Assembly (NCBI RefSeq): GCF_024979255.1
Contig: NZ_JANLCN010000005.1
Coordinates: forward strand, 285,498-349,497
From: Herbiconiux moechotypicola
GTDB taxonomy: Bacteria > Actinomycetota > Actinomycetes > Actinomycetales > Microbacteriaceae
Direction: 5' to 3'
DNA: 64,000 bases
Within the stretch, counting starts at the first letter, position 1, and each line of letters starts with the position of its first letter. A program made the position numbers and the translations under genes. Below the pieces are notes generated by a model that was not told where the DNA came from, did no database searches, and worked only from the letters and a program-made list of their open reading frames with translations. Below, in pieces: positions 54,174 through 63,043 of this stretch.

Positions 54174-54998
54174 ATGGGAGCGATGGCCGGGAAGCGGCAC
54201 CGGCGGGGTGCGGCGCTCGCCGCGGGGGCGGGTGTCGTCGCTCTGGCGGCAGGGCTGAGCGGATGCACGGGGCCGGGTGGTGAAGACGGCGGGCCCGACG
54301 CCACGTTCGCGGTCTTCGCAGAGGCGCCCCGCGCATCCGGAGTCGCGGAAGGCGCCTTCGACGGCGACGAACCTGGGGGCAGCGCACCCCTGGCGGCGCT
54401 CGCCGACCCCGGCTGGCTCGACCGCACCGCCGAGGCCACCGGCATCCCGCGCCGCGCGCTGCAGGGCTACGCGGGGGCTGCCCTGGTGCTCGCCGAGCAG
54501 CAGCCGGACTGCCGCGTGGGCTGGAACACGCTCGCCGGCATCGGCTGGGTGGAGTCGCACCACGGCACGATCTTCGGCGGCAGCATCCAGCCCGACGGCC
54601 GGACCAGCGACCTCATCATAGGGGTGGCGCTCGACGGCCAGGGCTTCCAGGAGATCGCCGACACCGACGGGGGAGCCGTCGACGGCGACACCGAGTGGGA
54701 CCGCGCCGTGGGTCCGATGCAGTTCGTGCCCGCCACCTGGGCCGCGTGGGCGACGGAGGGCAACGGCGACGGTGTGCCCGACATCCACAACATCGACGAC
54801 GCCTCGCTGTCGGCGGCCGAGTACCTCTGCTACTCGGGTCGCGACGACGGCGGACTCGGCACGGAGGCCGGCTGGCGGGCCGCGATCGCGGCCTACAACG
54901 AATCGCCCGCCTACCTCGACGAGGTGCTCGAGTATGCGAACCGCTACGCCGAGGAGTCCGCCGCCGCCTCGGCCGATCCCACGCCCGCGGCGGGCTGA
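54174..54998 (+). CDS. Lytic murein transglycosylase lipoprotein
   Basis: A 274-residue MltB/SLT-type enzyme that cleaves peptidoglycan glycan strands. The N-terminus MGAMAGKRHRRG, a hydrophobic stretch and lipobox LSGC mark an outer-leaflet lipoprotein. The catalytic Glu is in GIGWVESHHG; AVGPMQFVPATW and DIHNIDDASLSAAEYLC follow. ATG at 54174 has TTGGCT 6 nt upstream; ATG at 54183 is possible. Confidence 0.88.
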   Translation: MGAMAGKRHRRGAALAAGAGVVALAAGLSGCTGPGGEDGGPDATFAVFAEAPRASGVAEGAFDGDEPGGSAPLAALADPGWLDRTAEATGIPRRALQGYAGAALVLAEQQPDCRVGWNTLAGIGWVESHHGTIFGGSIQPDGRTSDLIIGVALDGQGFQEIADTDGGAVDGDTEWDRAVGPMQFVPATWAAWATEGNGDGVPDIHNIDDASLSAAEYLCYSGRDDGGLGTEAGWRAAIAAYNESPAYLDEVLEYANRYAEESAAASADPTPAAG

Positions 54999-55083
54999 CG
55001 AGGCGATTTCGCGGAGCGGGCTCGCGCGGGTATCCTTGTCCAGCGCCTTCGGTTGTGTTGTCGAACGTGGTCGGGTGCGCCTC

Positions 55084-55168
55084 GGCGGGTTACCCAAGTG
55101 GCCAAAGGGATCTGACTGTAAATCAGACTGCTTCGCATTCGGGGGTTCGAATCCCTCACCCGCCACCA
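55084..55168 (+). tRNA. tRNA-Tyr (anticodon GTA)
   Basis: Acceptor arms GGCGGGT / ACCCGCC pair over 7 bp. The anticodon loop is CTGTAAA, with a long type II variable arm (ACTGCTTCGCATTC region) and T-arm GGGGGTTCGAATCCC. CCA is encoded at 55166-55168. An IS481 element begins 2 nt later. Confidence 0.95.
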
Positions 55169-55169
55169 G
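55154..55169. repeat. Target-site duplication, left copy
   Basis: CCTCACCCGCCACCAG, the 3' end of tRNA-Tyr plus one base, abuts the left end of the IS. An identical copy sits at 56474-56489. Confidence 0.85.
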
Positions 55170-55218
55170 TGTCTTGAGTCGCGTCATAGGCGACATGTGA
55201 GTCGCGTGATAGGCGACT

Positions 55219-56403
55219 TCAGGAGAAGGAGCCCGGCCATCGGCCGGGCTCTTTTTGTGTGTTGCGCCAGTAGGTCTTGTGGGGGTCGATCTGGTTGGTG
55301 GCGATGATCTCGCCGGTGTGTTGGTGGATGACGGTGATGGTGGTGTTGTCGGCGATCAGGAGGACGGGTGCGCCGTGGTGGGCGGCGCCGACGCCGAGGT
55401 GGTGCATGCGGCCGGCGCGGCGGAAGCTGATCTTGCCGTTGGTGCCGACGTGGTCGTAGCGGATGCGGTAGTGGGTGGTGTCGGGTTCGGTGCCGGCGGG
55501 TGATGCTTTGGGTGTTTTGGTGTAGGCGGTGGCGGGTGTGGTTCCTCGGGCGCGGTGTGGTCGGCGGGTGTTGTAGTAGTCGTGGAATGTGTCGAGTTGG
55601 TGTTGCAGCTCGGTGAGGGTTTCTGCTCGGGGGTGGGCGTTGAGCCACTGTTTCAGGGTTTGGTGGAATCGTTCGATTTTTCCTTGGGTCTGGGGGTGGT
55701 TGGGGGCGCCGTTCTTCTGGTGGATGCCTCGTGCGGCGAGGACGTATTCGAATTCGTTCCGGGCGCCTGAGTGGCGGGCGGTATAGACGCGGCCGTTATC
55801 GGTGAGTGTCGACGCGGGCGCCCCGAACGTGTCGATGCAGGCGAGGAAGGTGGTGACGACGTGGCGGCCGGTCACCGGTTGGTGGGCGGTGCAGGACAAC
55901 AGGAATCGGGAGTGATCGTCGAGCCAGTTCAGGATCTCGACGTCGGAGCCGTCTGCGAGTCGCCAGTGGGTGAAGTCGGACTGCCAGGTCTCGTTGGGTT
56001 GAGCGGCTTCGAACCGGACGTAGGAGCTCCGGGGTCGTTTCCGGGGTTCGGGGGTGATCAGCCCGGCGTGGTGGAGGATGCGGCGGATCGTGGATGTCGA
56101 TGGTGGGGTGAGTCCCTCGTCACGGAGGTGCCAGGCGATGGTGACTGGTCCGGCATCCGCGCCCGCGGCGGTCAGGGTGCGGCGTAGGTGCACGATGCGG
56201 TCGCGGATCCGGTCGGTGACCTTGTGGGGGCTGGTGTGTGGGGCTCTGGAGCGGGGGTCGAGTGCGTCGAGGCCCTCGTCGCGGTAGCGGGCGAGGAGTT
56301 TGTGGAGGTATTGGCGGCTGATCCCGTGCTCGGCTGCTGCCGCGGTCACGGAGAGTTCCCCGGCTACGATCTTCAACACCACGACTTTGTGCTTCGACGA
56401 CAT
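55219..56403 (-). CDS. IS481-family transposase
   Basis: A 394-residue DDE transposase. The N-terminal helix-turn-helix (ELSVTAAAAEHGISRQYLHKLLARY) is followed by the rve integrase core with the DDE residues in TWQSDFTHW, TLTDNGRVY and QGKIERFHQTLK. No frameshift or stop is seen, so it is probably functional. Third-position GC is slightly below that of the chromosomal genes. Confidence 0.94.
   Translation of the reverse strand: MSSKHKVVVLKIVAGELSVTAAAAEHGISRQYLHKLLARYRDEGLDALDPRSRAPHTSPHKVTDRIRDRIVHLRRTLTAAGADAGPVTIAWHLRDEGLTPPSTSTIRRILHHAGLITPEPRKRPRSSYVRFEAAQPNETWQSDFTHWRLADGSDVEILNWLDDHSRFLLSCTAHQPVTGRHVVTTFLACIDTFGAPASTLTDNGRVYTARHSGARNEFEYVLAARGIHQKNGAPNHPQTQGKIERFHQTLKQWLNAHPRAETLTELQHQLDTFHDYYNTRRPHRARGTTPATAYTKTPKASPAGTEPDTTHYRIRYDHVGTNGKISFRRAGRMHHLGVGAAHHGAPVLLIADNTTITVIHQHTGEIIATNQIDPHKTYWRNTQKEPGRWPGSFS
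55230..55256 (+). terminator. Intrinsic terminator at the IS left end
   Basis: AGCCCGGCC-ATC-GGCCGGGCT followed by CTTTTTG, read on the plus strand. It lies inside the antisense of the transposase C-terminus and would stop transcripts coming from tRNA-Tyr. Confidence 0.75.
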
Positions 56404-56473
56404 GCACCACTGTCGCCTATGACCCGACTCAGGTGACGCCTATCACCTGTCGCCTATGTCCTGAACCCAGACA

Positions 56474-56489
56474 CCTCACCCGCCACCAG
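56474..56489. repeat. Target-site duplication, right copy
   Basis: Second copy of CCTCACCCGCCACCAG, immediately after the right inverted repeat. It is a remnant of the tRNA 3' end without tRNA function. Confidence 0.85.
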
Positions 56490-56506
56490 AGAACGGATCC
56501 CCGCTC

Positions 56507-57334
56507 ATGACCGACGCCCCGGCCGACCTGCTCGCCATCGCCCGCACGATCGCCGTCGAAGCCGGTGAGCTCATCGCCCGCCGTCGCGCCGAGGGCGTGA
56601 CCGTCGCGGCGTCGAAGTCCTCGCCCGAAGACGTCGTGACCTTCGCCGACCGCGAGTCGGAGGACTTCATCCGCGCCCGCCTGGCCGAGTTGCGGCACGG
56701 CGACGGCTTCCTCGGCGAGGAGTCCGCGGGCATAACGCCGAGCAGCACCGGCATCACCTGGGTTGTCGACCCCATCGACGGCACGGTCAACTACCTCTAC
56801 AACATCCCCGCTTATGCGGTCAGCATCGCCGCCGTGCAGGGCGACCCCGACCCCGAGCGCTGGACCACGCTCGCCGGCGTCGTGGTCAACCCCGTGCTCG
56901 GCGAGGTGTTCACGGCGAGCCTCGGCGGCGGCGCGTTCCTCGGCGAGCGCAAGCTGGCCGTGAATGCAGACGTGCCGCTGGCCTCGGCCCTGGTCGGCAC
57001 CGGCTTCGCCTACAGCGCCGAGCTGCGCGTGAAGCAGGGCCGGTTCGTCACCGGTCTGGTGGAGAAGGTCCGCGACATCCGGCGGGCGGGCTCTGCGGCG
57101 CTCGACCTGTGCTCCGTCGCCGCGGGCCGGCTCGACGCCTACGCCGAGCGGGGCCTCAACCCGTGGGACCACGCGGCCGGCGCCCTCATCGCCAGGGAGG
57201 CGGGCGCGCAGGTCGGCGGTCTCGACGGCGGCGCGGAGGGGCTTACGCTCACCTTCGCCGCGCATCCGTCGCTCGCGGCCGAGCTCGCACCGCTCGTGTG
57301 GGCCCTCCACCGCGAGGCGGGCCTCCCGCTCTGA
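56507..57334 (+). CDS. Inositol monophosphatase family protein
   Basis: A 275-residue Mg-dependent phosphatase of the IMPase/histidinol-phosphatase superfamily. Metal ligands appear in FLGEESAG, WVVDPIDGTVNYLY and LNPWDHAAGALI. The substrate could be inositol phosphate, histidinol phosphate or a related ester. Before the IS insertion this gene would have followed tRNA-Tyr by about 17 nt; the IS now separates them. Confidence 0.93.
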   Translation: MTDAPADLLAIARTIAVEAGELIARRRAEGVTVAASKSSPEDVVTFADRESEDFIRARLAELRHGDGFLGEESAGITPSSTGITWVVDPIDGTVNYLYNIPAYAVSIAAVQGDPDPERWTTLAGVVVNPVLGEVFTASLGGGAFLGERKLAVNADVPLASALVGTGFAYSAELRVKQGRFVTGLVEKVRDIRRAGSAALDLCSVAAGRLDAYAERGLNPWDHAAGALIAREAGAQVGGLDGGAEGLTLTFAAHPSLAAELAPLVWALHREAGLPL

Positions 57335-57466
57335 TCTCTCGCGACACTCCGCGCTCGCGCAGGATTGTTGCGTCGGGTGGCTTTTGGATGAGGCCGTCGG
57401 TACCCTTGACGGAGCCGCCGACTCGCTTACCCCGAGTCAACCCGACGCACGGAGACACCCGAACAC

Positions 57467-59074
57467 TTGGCACGAACGACCCCACGCCCGGATGACGAGT
57501 CATCCCCCCGCGAGGTCGCTGGTTCGACGACGCACCACGATCCCTCCACACTGCCTTCCCGGCGCAGCCTGCGCGTGACCTCGCAGGCGAGCCCGGATGT
57601 GCGGGGTGCGGATGCGGGTGCAGCCGCGGATGCGCCGGTCACGCCGCCTGAGGCGGTCATGCCGCCGAAGCGCGGTCGTCGTGCAGGGGTCGCTGAATCC
57701 GCCGAAGCCCCTGTCGCGGAGGGCGCCCCGATCGCCGAGGGCAAGCCCGCTCCCGTTCAGCGGGGGAGGCGTGCCGGCGCGCCCGAGCCGGTGCGGAGCG
57801 GCCGCCGGGCGGGTGCGGCCGAGCCGGAGACCGTCGTGGTGGCCGAGGCGCCCGCAAAGCGTCCTGGGCGCAGGTCTGCCGTGGTGGAGGGCGCGACCGC
57901 CGCTGCCGTGGAGGCGTCTGCGCCGAGCCGCCCCGCCACCGTCGTGGCCGCGAGCTCGGTCGTGGCACCGCGCCCGCACGCGCAGCGTTCTCCGCGGCGC
58001 GGTGCGGCTGCCGGCAACGACGACACGCCCCGTGAGTCGGCGGGGCGTGTGGCGCGCTCCGAAAGCACGTCCCCGGTCGCGATGACCCCGGTCGAGATCG
58101 CCTCGGTCGCGATCACCTCCGTACCGGTGCCCCCCACCGCCCCCGAGAAGCCGGTCTCCCGGCGCACCCTCCGCGCCGCGCTCGATCCGATGGTCGACGT
58201 TGCCGAGCCGACGTCGTCCGCGGCTCACAGCTCCGCGCCCGCCACCACTCGCGCCGCGACTCGCGCATCCGCCCGCGCCGCCGCGACCCGCACCAGTGAC
58301 CCCGCCGCCTCGGCCGACGCGCCGACCCGCAGCGCCTCGTCGGGGCGCCGTTCGCGCCGCGGCGACATCGCCAAGGGCGCGTTCAGCGTCGTGGCCATGC
58401 TCTTCGCCACCGGTATCGCGGTCGCCACCACCATGCCGGCGACGGCGTTCCACGCGGCGAGCGCCGCCTCGAGCGTGAGCCTCGCCTCCGAGGTCACCAC
58501 CGTCGACGCCCCCGGCACCGGCCAGGAGCTCACCACAAGCGCCGACTCCGCGACCTCGAGCGTCGTGCGCGACGGCTACGGCGTGCGCGACGTGGCCGCA
58601 CTGCGCGCCGCCGGCTACCGCATCGCCGACACCTTCACCAACAACCCGAACGGGGCCATCCAGTGGCCCTTCCCGGTGGGTGTGCCGATCAGCGACTACT
58701 TCGGCGCCCGCGAGTCGCCCGGCGGCATCGGCAGCACCGACCACAAGGGGGTCGACTTCACCCCGGGTCAGGGCACGCCCATCCAGGCGGTCGCCGACGG
58801 CGTCGTGAGCCTCGTGCAGCGCTCCGACAACGGCGGACTCGGCGTCTACGTGACGGTCGACCACGTGGTGAACGGGCAGCCGGTCACGAGCGTCTACGGC
58901 CACATGCTCACGGGCTCGATCGAGGTCGAGGTCGGTCAGGTCGTGAAGGTCGCCCAGACCCTCGGCCGGGTCGGCAACACGGGAACCTCGACGGGTGCGC
59001 ACCTGCACCTCGAGATCCACCTCGACGGCACCCCCGTCGACCCCTACGCCTGGCTCCAGGCGAACGCGGTCTGA
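57467..59074 (+). CDS. Membrane-anchored M23 peptidase domain protein
   Basis: A 535-residue protein. Residues 1-300 are Ala/Pro/Arg-rich and disordered (RRSLRVT, RRTLRAAL). A hydrophobic helix (~305-325) precedes a linker with VRDGYGVRDVAALRAAGYR. The M23 (LytM) domain has H426 and D430 (DHKGVDF), YGHM and HLH 512-514, the zinc ligands of a peptidoglycan endopeptidase, ending VDPYAWLQANAV. TTG start, as in the gene at 39833, whose architecture it shares. It lies 132 nt after the phosphatase gene. Confidence 0.88.
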   Translation: MARTTPRPDDESSPREVAGSTTHHDPSTLPSRRSLRVTSQASPDVRGADAGAAADAPVTPPEAVMPPKRGRRAGVAESAEAPVAEGAPIAEGKPAPVQRGRRAGAPEPVRSGRRAGAAEPETVVVAEAPAKRPGRRSAVVEGATAAAVEASAPSRPATVVAASSVVAPRPHAQRSPRRGAAAGNDDTPRESAGRVARSESTSPVAMTPVEIASVAITSVPVPPTAPEKPVSRRTLRAALDPMVDVAEPTSSAAHSSAPATTRAATRASARAAATRTSDPAASADAPTRSASSGRRSRRGDIAKGAFSVVAMLFATGIAVATTMPATAFHAASAASSVSLASEVTTVDAPGTGQELTTSADSATSSVVRDGYGVRDVAALRAAGYRIADTFTNNPNGAIQWPFPVGVPISDYFGARESPGGIGSTDHKGVDFTPGQGTPIQAVADGVVSLVQRSDNGGLGVYVTVDHVVNGQPVTSVYGHMLTGSIEVEVGQVVKVAQTLGRVGNTGTSTGAHLHLEIHLDGTPVDPYAWLQANAV

Positions 59075-59098
59075 CACCCGCTCACACGGCAGCGGTGG

Positions 59099-59133
59099 GG
59101 CTGCGGGATGCGCACCGCGCGCATCCCGCAGCC
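59099..59133. terminator. Bidirectional terminator hairpin
   Basis: Perfect 14-bp arms GGCTGCGGGATGCG / CGCATCCCGCAGCC with a 7-nt loop, between the convergent M23 and GH13 genes. Confidence 0.85.
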
Positions 59134-59134
59134 G

Positions 59135-60862
59135 TCACGCCAGCCAGATGGCGGTGTCGGCGGGGAGGGCGGCCTCGTGCAGGGGCGCCGAGGTGAGCAA
59201 CACCTCGCCCGGGCCTTCGGCCGGCAGTTCCACGGGGGTCGAACCGAGGTTCGCGATGACGGTGACGCCGTTGGTGCGGAACGCGATGACGTCGTCGCCG
59301 TATCCCGGCAGCCACTCGAGCTCGCCGGTGCCGAGCGAGTGGCCGGCGCGCAGGGCGAGCGCGCGCTTGTAGAGCTCGAGCGTCGAGTCGGCGTCGCCCT
59401 CCTGCGAGGCGCGGGCGTAGCCGTCCCAATCGGCGGGCTGCGGCAGCCACGAGGCGGTCGAGCCGACGGGGCCGAACCCGTAGGTGCTCACGCCGGGCTC
59501 CCACGGGATGGGCACGCGGCAGCCGTCACGCCCGTAGCGCTCGCCGTTGGTGCGGAACCAGGTCGGGTCTTGCCGGGCGGAGTCGGGCAGGTCGATGGCC
59601 TCGGGCAGGCCGAGCTCCTCGCCCTGGTAGATGTAGGCGCCGCCGGGAAGGGCGAGCATGACGGCGGTCGCCGCGCGGGCGCGCCGCAGCCCCACCACCG
59701 GGTCGGGCAGTCCGGGCGACTTCGGGCCGATGCCGTCGCCCTGCAGGTTCTCGGCCGTGAGCGCCAGGCGCGAGGCGTGCCGCACCACGTCGTGGTTGGA
59801 GAGCACCCAGGTGGAGGGCGCACCGACCGTCGCGAACGCGGCGATCGAGGTGTCGATCACGGTGCGCAGCTCGCCGGCGTGCCAGCCCGCCGAGAGGTAG
59901 GTGAAGTTGAAGGCCTGCTGCATCTCGTCGGGGCGCACCCAGCGGGCGAGCTTCGTGAGCGGCTCCACCCAGGCCTCGGCGCAGAGCACGCGGTCGCCCT
60001 CGTACTGCTCGAGCACCTCGTGCCAGCTGCGGTAGATCTCGTGCACGCCGTCCTGCGCCCAGTAGGGAGGAGTGGGCGGGTCGGCGCTCGCGTCGGCGTC
60101 GATCTCGGGCTCGAGGCCCACCACGCCGCCGCCCATGCTGCCGGAGCCCTCCGGAGGCGTGTAGTCGGGTAGCCCGGCCTCCTTGATGAGGCCGTGGGCC
60201 ACATCCACGCGGAACCCGTCGACGCCACGGTCGAGCCAGAAGCGCAGCACGCCGATGAACTGCTCGCGCACCCACGGGTTCTCCCAATCGAGATCGGGCT
60301 GGCTGCGGTCGAAAAGGTGCAGGTACCACTGGCCGGGGGTGCCGTCGGGGTTCGTGACGCGCTCCCAGGCGGGGCCGCCGAACACCGACTCCCAGTTGTT
60401 GGGCGCCTCGTCACCGTTCGGGCCCTTGCCGTCGCGGAAGATGTAGCGGGCGCGCTCGGGGCTGCCGGGGGCGGCGGCGAGGGCCTCCTTGAACCAGACG
60501 TGGTCCCAGCTGGTGTGGTTCGGAACCAGGTCGACGATCACGCGGATGCCGAGGGCGTGGGACTTGTCGAGCATCGCGTCGAAGTCGGCGAGGGTGCCGA
60601 ACAGCGGATCGACGTCGCAGTAGTCGGCCACGTCGTAGCCGGCGTCATGCTGCGGGCTCGTCATGAAGGGCGACAGCCAGATGGCGTCGACGCCGAGTTC
60701 GGACAGCGACTCGAGGCGAGCGGTGATGCCCGGCAGGTCGCCGATGCCGTCGCCGTTCGAGTCGGAGAAGGAGCGCGGGTAGATCTGGTAGATGACGGCG
60801 GAACGCCACCACTCGCCGCCGGTGGCGACGAGCGTCTCGGCGGGCTGGGTCTCGATAGTCAT
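59135..60862 (-). CDS. GH13 alpha-glucosidase (oligo-1,6-glucosidase type)
   Basis: A 575-residue cytoplasmic alpha-amylase-family enzyme that splits alpha-1,4/1,6-linked glucosides or trehalose-like sugars. YQIYPRSFSDSNGDGIGDLPGI, DLVPNHTS, the nucleophile in GFRVDVAHG, the acid/base in LCAEAWVEP and VLSNHDVVRH are the four conserved regions. ATG at 60862 is 7 nt after TAGAGT (60870-60875). Confidence 0.92.
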   Translation of the reverse strand: MTIETQPAETLVATGGEWWRSAVIYQIYPRSFSDSNGDGIGDLPGITARLESLSELGVDAIWLSPFMTSPQHDAGYDVADYCDVDPLFGTLADFDAMLDKSHALGIRVIVDLVPNHTSWDHVWFKEALAAAPGSPERARYIFRDGKGPNGDEAPNNWESVFGGPAWERVTNPDGTPGQWYLHLFDRSQPDLDWENPWVREQFIGVLRFWLDRGVDGFRVDVAHGLIKEAGLPDYTPPEGSGSMGGGVVGLEPEIDADASADPPTPPYWAQDGVHEIYRSWHEVLEQYEGDRVLCAEAWVEPLTKLARWVRPDEMQQAFNFTYLSAGWHAGELRTVIDTSIAAFATVGAPSTWVLSNHDVVRHASRLALTAENLQGDGIGPKSPGLPDPVVGLRRARAATAVMLALPGGAYIYQGEELGLPEAIDLPDSARQDPTWFRTNGERYGRDGCRVPIPWEPGVSTYGFGPVGSTASWLPQPADWDGYARASQEGDADSTLELYKRALALRAGHSLGTGELEWLPGYGDDVIAFRTNGVTVIANLGSTPVELPAEGPGEVLLTSAPLHEAALPADTAIWLA

Positions 60863-60955
60863 GACGAGAACTCTAACGAACACAGGGGTGGCGAATCTCG
60901 CCCCCGGAGGGTGCTATCCTCGACTGGTGCCAAAAGCCGCCCAGCGGCCGAACGC

Positions 60956-61027
<72 letters not shown>

Positions 61028-61083
61028 CCGACTCCGGAGGAGCTCTGCTCCACCCGGAGCCTGCGCCCCTAGCAGGGGCACGT

Positions 61084-61157
61084 GGCGGGATAGCTCAGTT
61101 GGTTAGAGCACACGGCTCATAATCGTGGGGTCGCGGGTTCAAGTCCCGCTCCCGCTA
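61084..61157 (+). tRNA. tRNA-Met (anticodon CAT)
   Basis: Acceptor GGCGGGA / TCCCGCT (one G-T pair), anticodon loop CTCATAA and T-arm GCGGGTTCAAGTCCCGC. The acceptor pairs at position 1, unlike initiator tRNA, so this is probably elongator Met. Its 3' end is the likely attachment site of the element that follows. Confidence 0.93.
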
Positions 61158-61159
61158 CG

Positions 61160-61194
61160 AAAACCCCCGAGATCTCGCCATCTCGGGGGTTTTT
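61160..61194 (+). terminator. Intrinsic terminator after tRNA-Met
   Basis: Perfect arms AAAACCCCCGAGAT / ATCTCGGGGGTTTT around CTCGCC, ending in a T run. Confidence 0.9.
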
Positions 61195-61241
61195 GCGTGG
61201 GGCAATTTCGCCGTACCCCGCATTAACCCCGCACTTTGAAA

Positions 61242-62378
61242 TCACTTGACGATCGATTCCAAGGCGCGCGCTGCACGAACTCCGCCTGTGTTCTTCGCCA
61301 TATAAACGTCCTGTGTCAGGGACGGATTGGCGTGCCCGAGGTACTCAGCGATCTCGCGGGCGGAGAGGCCCGCGCTATCGAGTGCAGTTGCGACCGTCTT
61401 CCGGAAGCTGTGTGTTGTGACCGTCGGATACCCAAGTCGTTCGCGGGCATCCCTCCAGTCTCTTGATGTGTTCCGAGGGTCGCGAATGTTTCCTCGGATC
61501 GTGGGGAACACCAAGTCGAATTCGTTATGGATCTTGAAATTGACTCGCCGGTCTCGAAGACGGTCGACGAGCGACTCTGGGATGCTGATGGTTCGCATCC
61601 CCGCTCGTGTCTTAACGTGATCCTGAATCAGGACGCCGTGCCCATTCGCTCTGACGACGTTGGCGCTGATCGTTACAGTTCCTGCGCTGAAGTCGATCGC
61701 CGACCATTTTACGGCGAGCACCTCACCTAGTCGGCATCCGGTCGCAGCGAGAAACTCAATGACGTCGATCTCGTCGAGTTCCGCGAGACGCTGGTCGCCA
61801 CGTACCGCGGAGAGCAAGCCAGCAAGATCGTCAATGGGAATCGCTTCGGCACCCTTTCGGTGACGCTCGATGTTCCCGATCTCGCGAACTGGATTCACCC
61901 GAACTGCATCGGCCCGAGCGGCCATACCCATCATGCCCGAAAGCACTGCTCGGCAAGCCTTGGCTGCACCCGGGCCGTTCTTCACAGACACCGATCGAAC
62001 GAACTGGTCGAGGCGCTCGGTGGTCGCATCGGTGACCGACAGAGACCCAATTTTCGGCTTGATGTGGTGCGCGATGGTCTGACGATAAGTGTCGATCGTG
62101 CGTGGTGCTCGATTCGCCTTCGATGCAAGGAATCGGTCTGCCAGTTCGCTGAGTCTCGTCTCGCGGCTCACAGAGGTTGTCGTGGCGACTTGCGCGGATA
62201 CCAGTGCAAGCTTGAGGGCCGTCATGGCCTTGGGCCTCGATGGCGCGAATCGCTCGATCTGTCGCAGCTGCCCATCTTCGAATCGGTATCGCGTTCGTGC
62301 ACGCCACAGGCCCGGACGAACCTGTGCGTATGAAAATACGCCGCTACTGCCAATTGGTATCCGCGGGCGAACCATCAC
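61242..62378 (-). CDS. Tyrosine recombinase integrase
   Basis: A 378-residue phage/ICE-type integrase. A SAM-like core-binding domain (~75-165; LSELADRFLASKANRAPRTIDTYRQT) precedes the catalytic domain with Arg in ATGCRLGEVLAV, HSFRKT (H-x-x-R), GHAN and the nucleophile Tyr in DVYMAKN. It stops about 85 nt from the tRNA-Met 3' end, the usual arrangement at an attL site. Codon use is less GC-rich than in neighbours. Confidence 0.94.
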   Translation of the reverse strand: MMVRPRIPIGSSGVFSYAQVRPGLWRARTRYRFEDGQLRQIERFAPSRPKAMTALKLALVSAQVATTTSVSRETRLSELADRFLASKANRAPRTIDTYRQTIAHHIKPKIGSLSVTDATTERLDQFVRSVSVKNGPGAAKACRAVLSGMMGMAARADAVRVNPVREIGNIERHRKGAEAIPIDDLAGLLSAVRGDQRLAELDEIDVIEFLAATGCRLGEVLAVKWSAIDFSAGTVTISANVVRANGHGVLIQDHVKTRAGMRTISIPESLVDRLRDRRVNFKIHNEFDLVFPTIRGNIRDPRNTSRDWRDARERLGYPTVTTHSFRKTVATALDSAGLSAREIAEYLGHANPSLTQDVYMAKNTGGVRAARALESIVK

Positions 62379-62418
62379 TCACCTTCCCATCCGAACAAAC
62401 TTCCGCGTTGTGCTCGAC

Positions 62419-62985
62419 TCACGTCCCAAGTGTCCATTGGGCGGATCCAAGCAGGGTCTCTATCCGCTTGGCCTCGCGTCGAGCCTCCTCAAGTCGTGCA
62501 TGAGTAGAACGCGCGAATCGTTCATCATCATCACCTTGCAGTTCGAGCATTGCTTCATACCTCGTGATCTCGGAGCGCAGTGCATGCAAGGTACGAAGCG
62601 CCTGTAGTTCGGCGGTTGCGTTGCGTTCCTCGATCGACAGAGAGTGGTAAGCGCCGGCTTCGATTCCACTCAGCCAGGCATCAAACTCGACCGCGGTCAT
62701 GCCTTCGAAGGACTCGCTGAGGTTAGGCAGATCAATTTCCGCGCTTGGAGTGCGGATGGGGGCTAGTAGATAGATCGGGGGCACCCGCAATGCCCTCGCG
62801 ATATTGAGCAGCTGGCTGACATCAACGTTCGTCTTTCGGCCGGATTCGATGTTCTCGATCGTTGCCAATGAGACGTTGCCGCCCGGGATGGCTTCAGCGA
62901 GATCCCTCTGAGTCCGAAAGCCACGCTCTCGCCGAAGCGCCCTGATCCGTTCTCCAAGCGAAGACATCGGCGAAGTGTCTGTCAT
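62419..62985 (-). CDS. XRE-family helix-turn-helix regulator
   Basis: A 188-residue protein. The HTH is at residues ~10-70 (RTQRDLAEAIPGGNVSLATIENIESG). The C-terminal half is charged and helical, possibly a coiled coil (EARREAKRIETLL). It is probably the repressor controlling the integrase 40 nt downstream. ATG at 62985 is 6 nt after TAGTCT (62992-62997). Confidence 0.85.
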   Translation of the reverse strand: MTDTSPMSSLGERIRALRRERGFRTQRDLAEAIPGGNVSLATIENIESGRKTNVDVSQLLNIARALRVPPIYLLAPIRTPSAEIDLPNLSESFEGMTAVEFDAWLSGIEAGAYHSLSIEERNATAELQALRTLHALRSEITRYEAMLELQGDDDERFARSTHARLEEARREAKRIETLLGSAQWTLGT

Positions 62986-63023
62986 TTCGACAGACTATCG
63001 CATTCGAGGTTGTCAAAACGACT
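62983..63023. promoter_or_regulatory. Direct repeat upstream of the XRE gene
   Basis: GTCATTTCGAC (62983-62993) and GTCAAAACGAC (63013-63023) share GTCAnnnCGAC, 30 bp apart, and flank the XRE promoter. Possible repressor sites. Confidence 0.3.
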
Positions 63024-63043
63024 GCTAATAGTTACTGTCATTG

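Larger units (their letters stand above)
55170..56473 (-). mobile_element. IS481-family insertion sequence
   Basis: A 1304-bp element bounded by inverted repeats beginning TGTCT (55170-55199 and 56444-56473, 23 of 30 positions match) and flanked by a 16-bp direct repeat. A short ATAGGCGAC motif recurs twice at the left end and three times, once altered, at the right end, probably as transposase-binding sites. It carries one intact transposase gene. Confidence 0.92.

Noticed and set aside
57335..57466. ydaO/c-di-AMP riboswitch before the M23 gene
   Set aside because: Actinobacterial wall hydrolases often carry one, but the conserved core sequences are not seen and the gap is only 132 nt.
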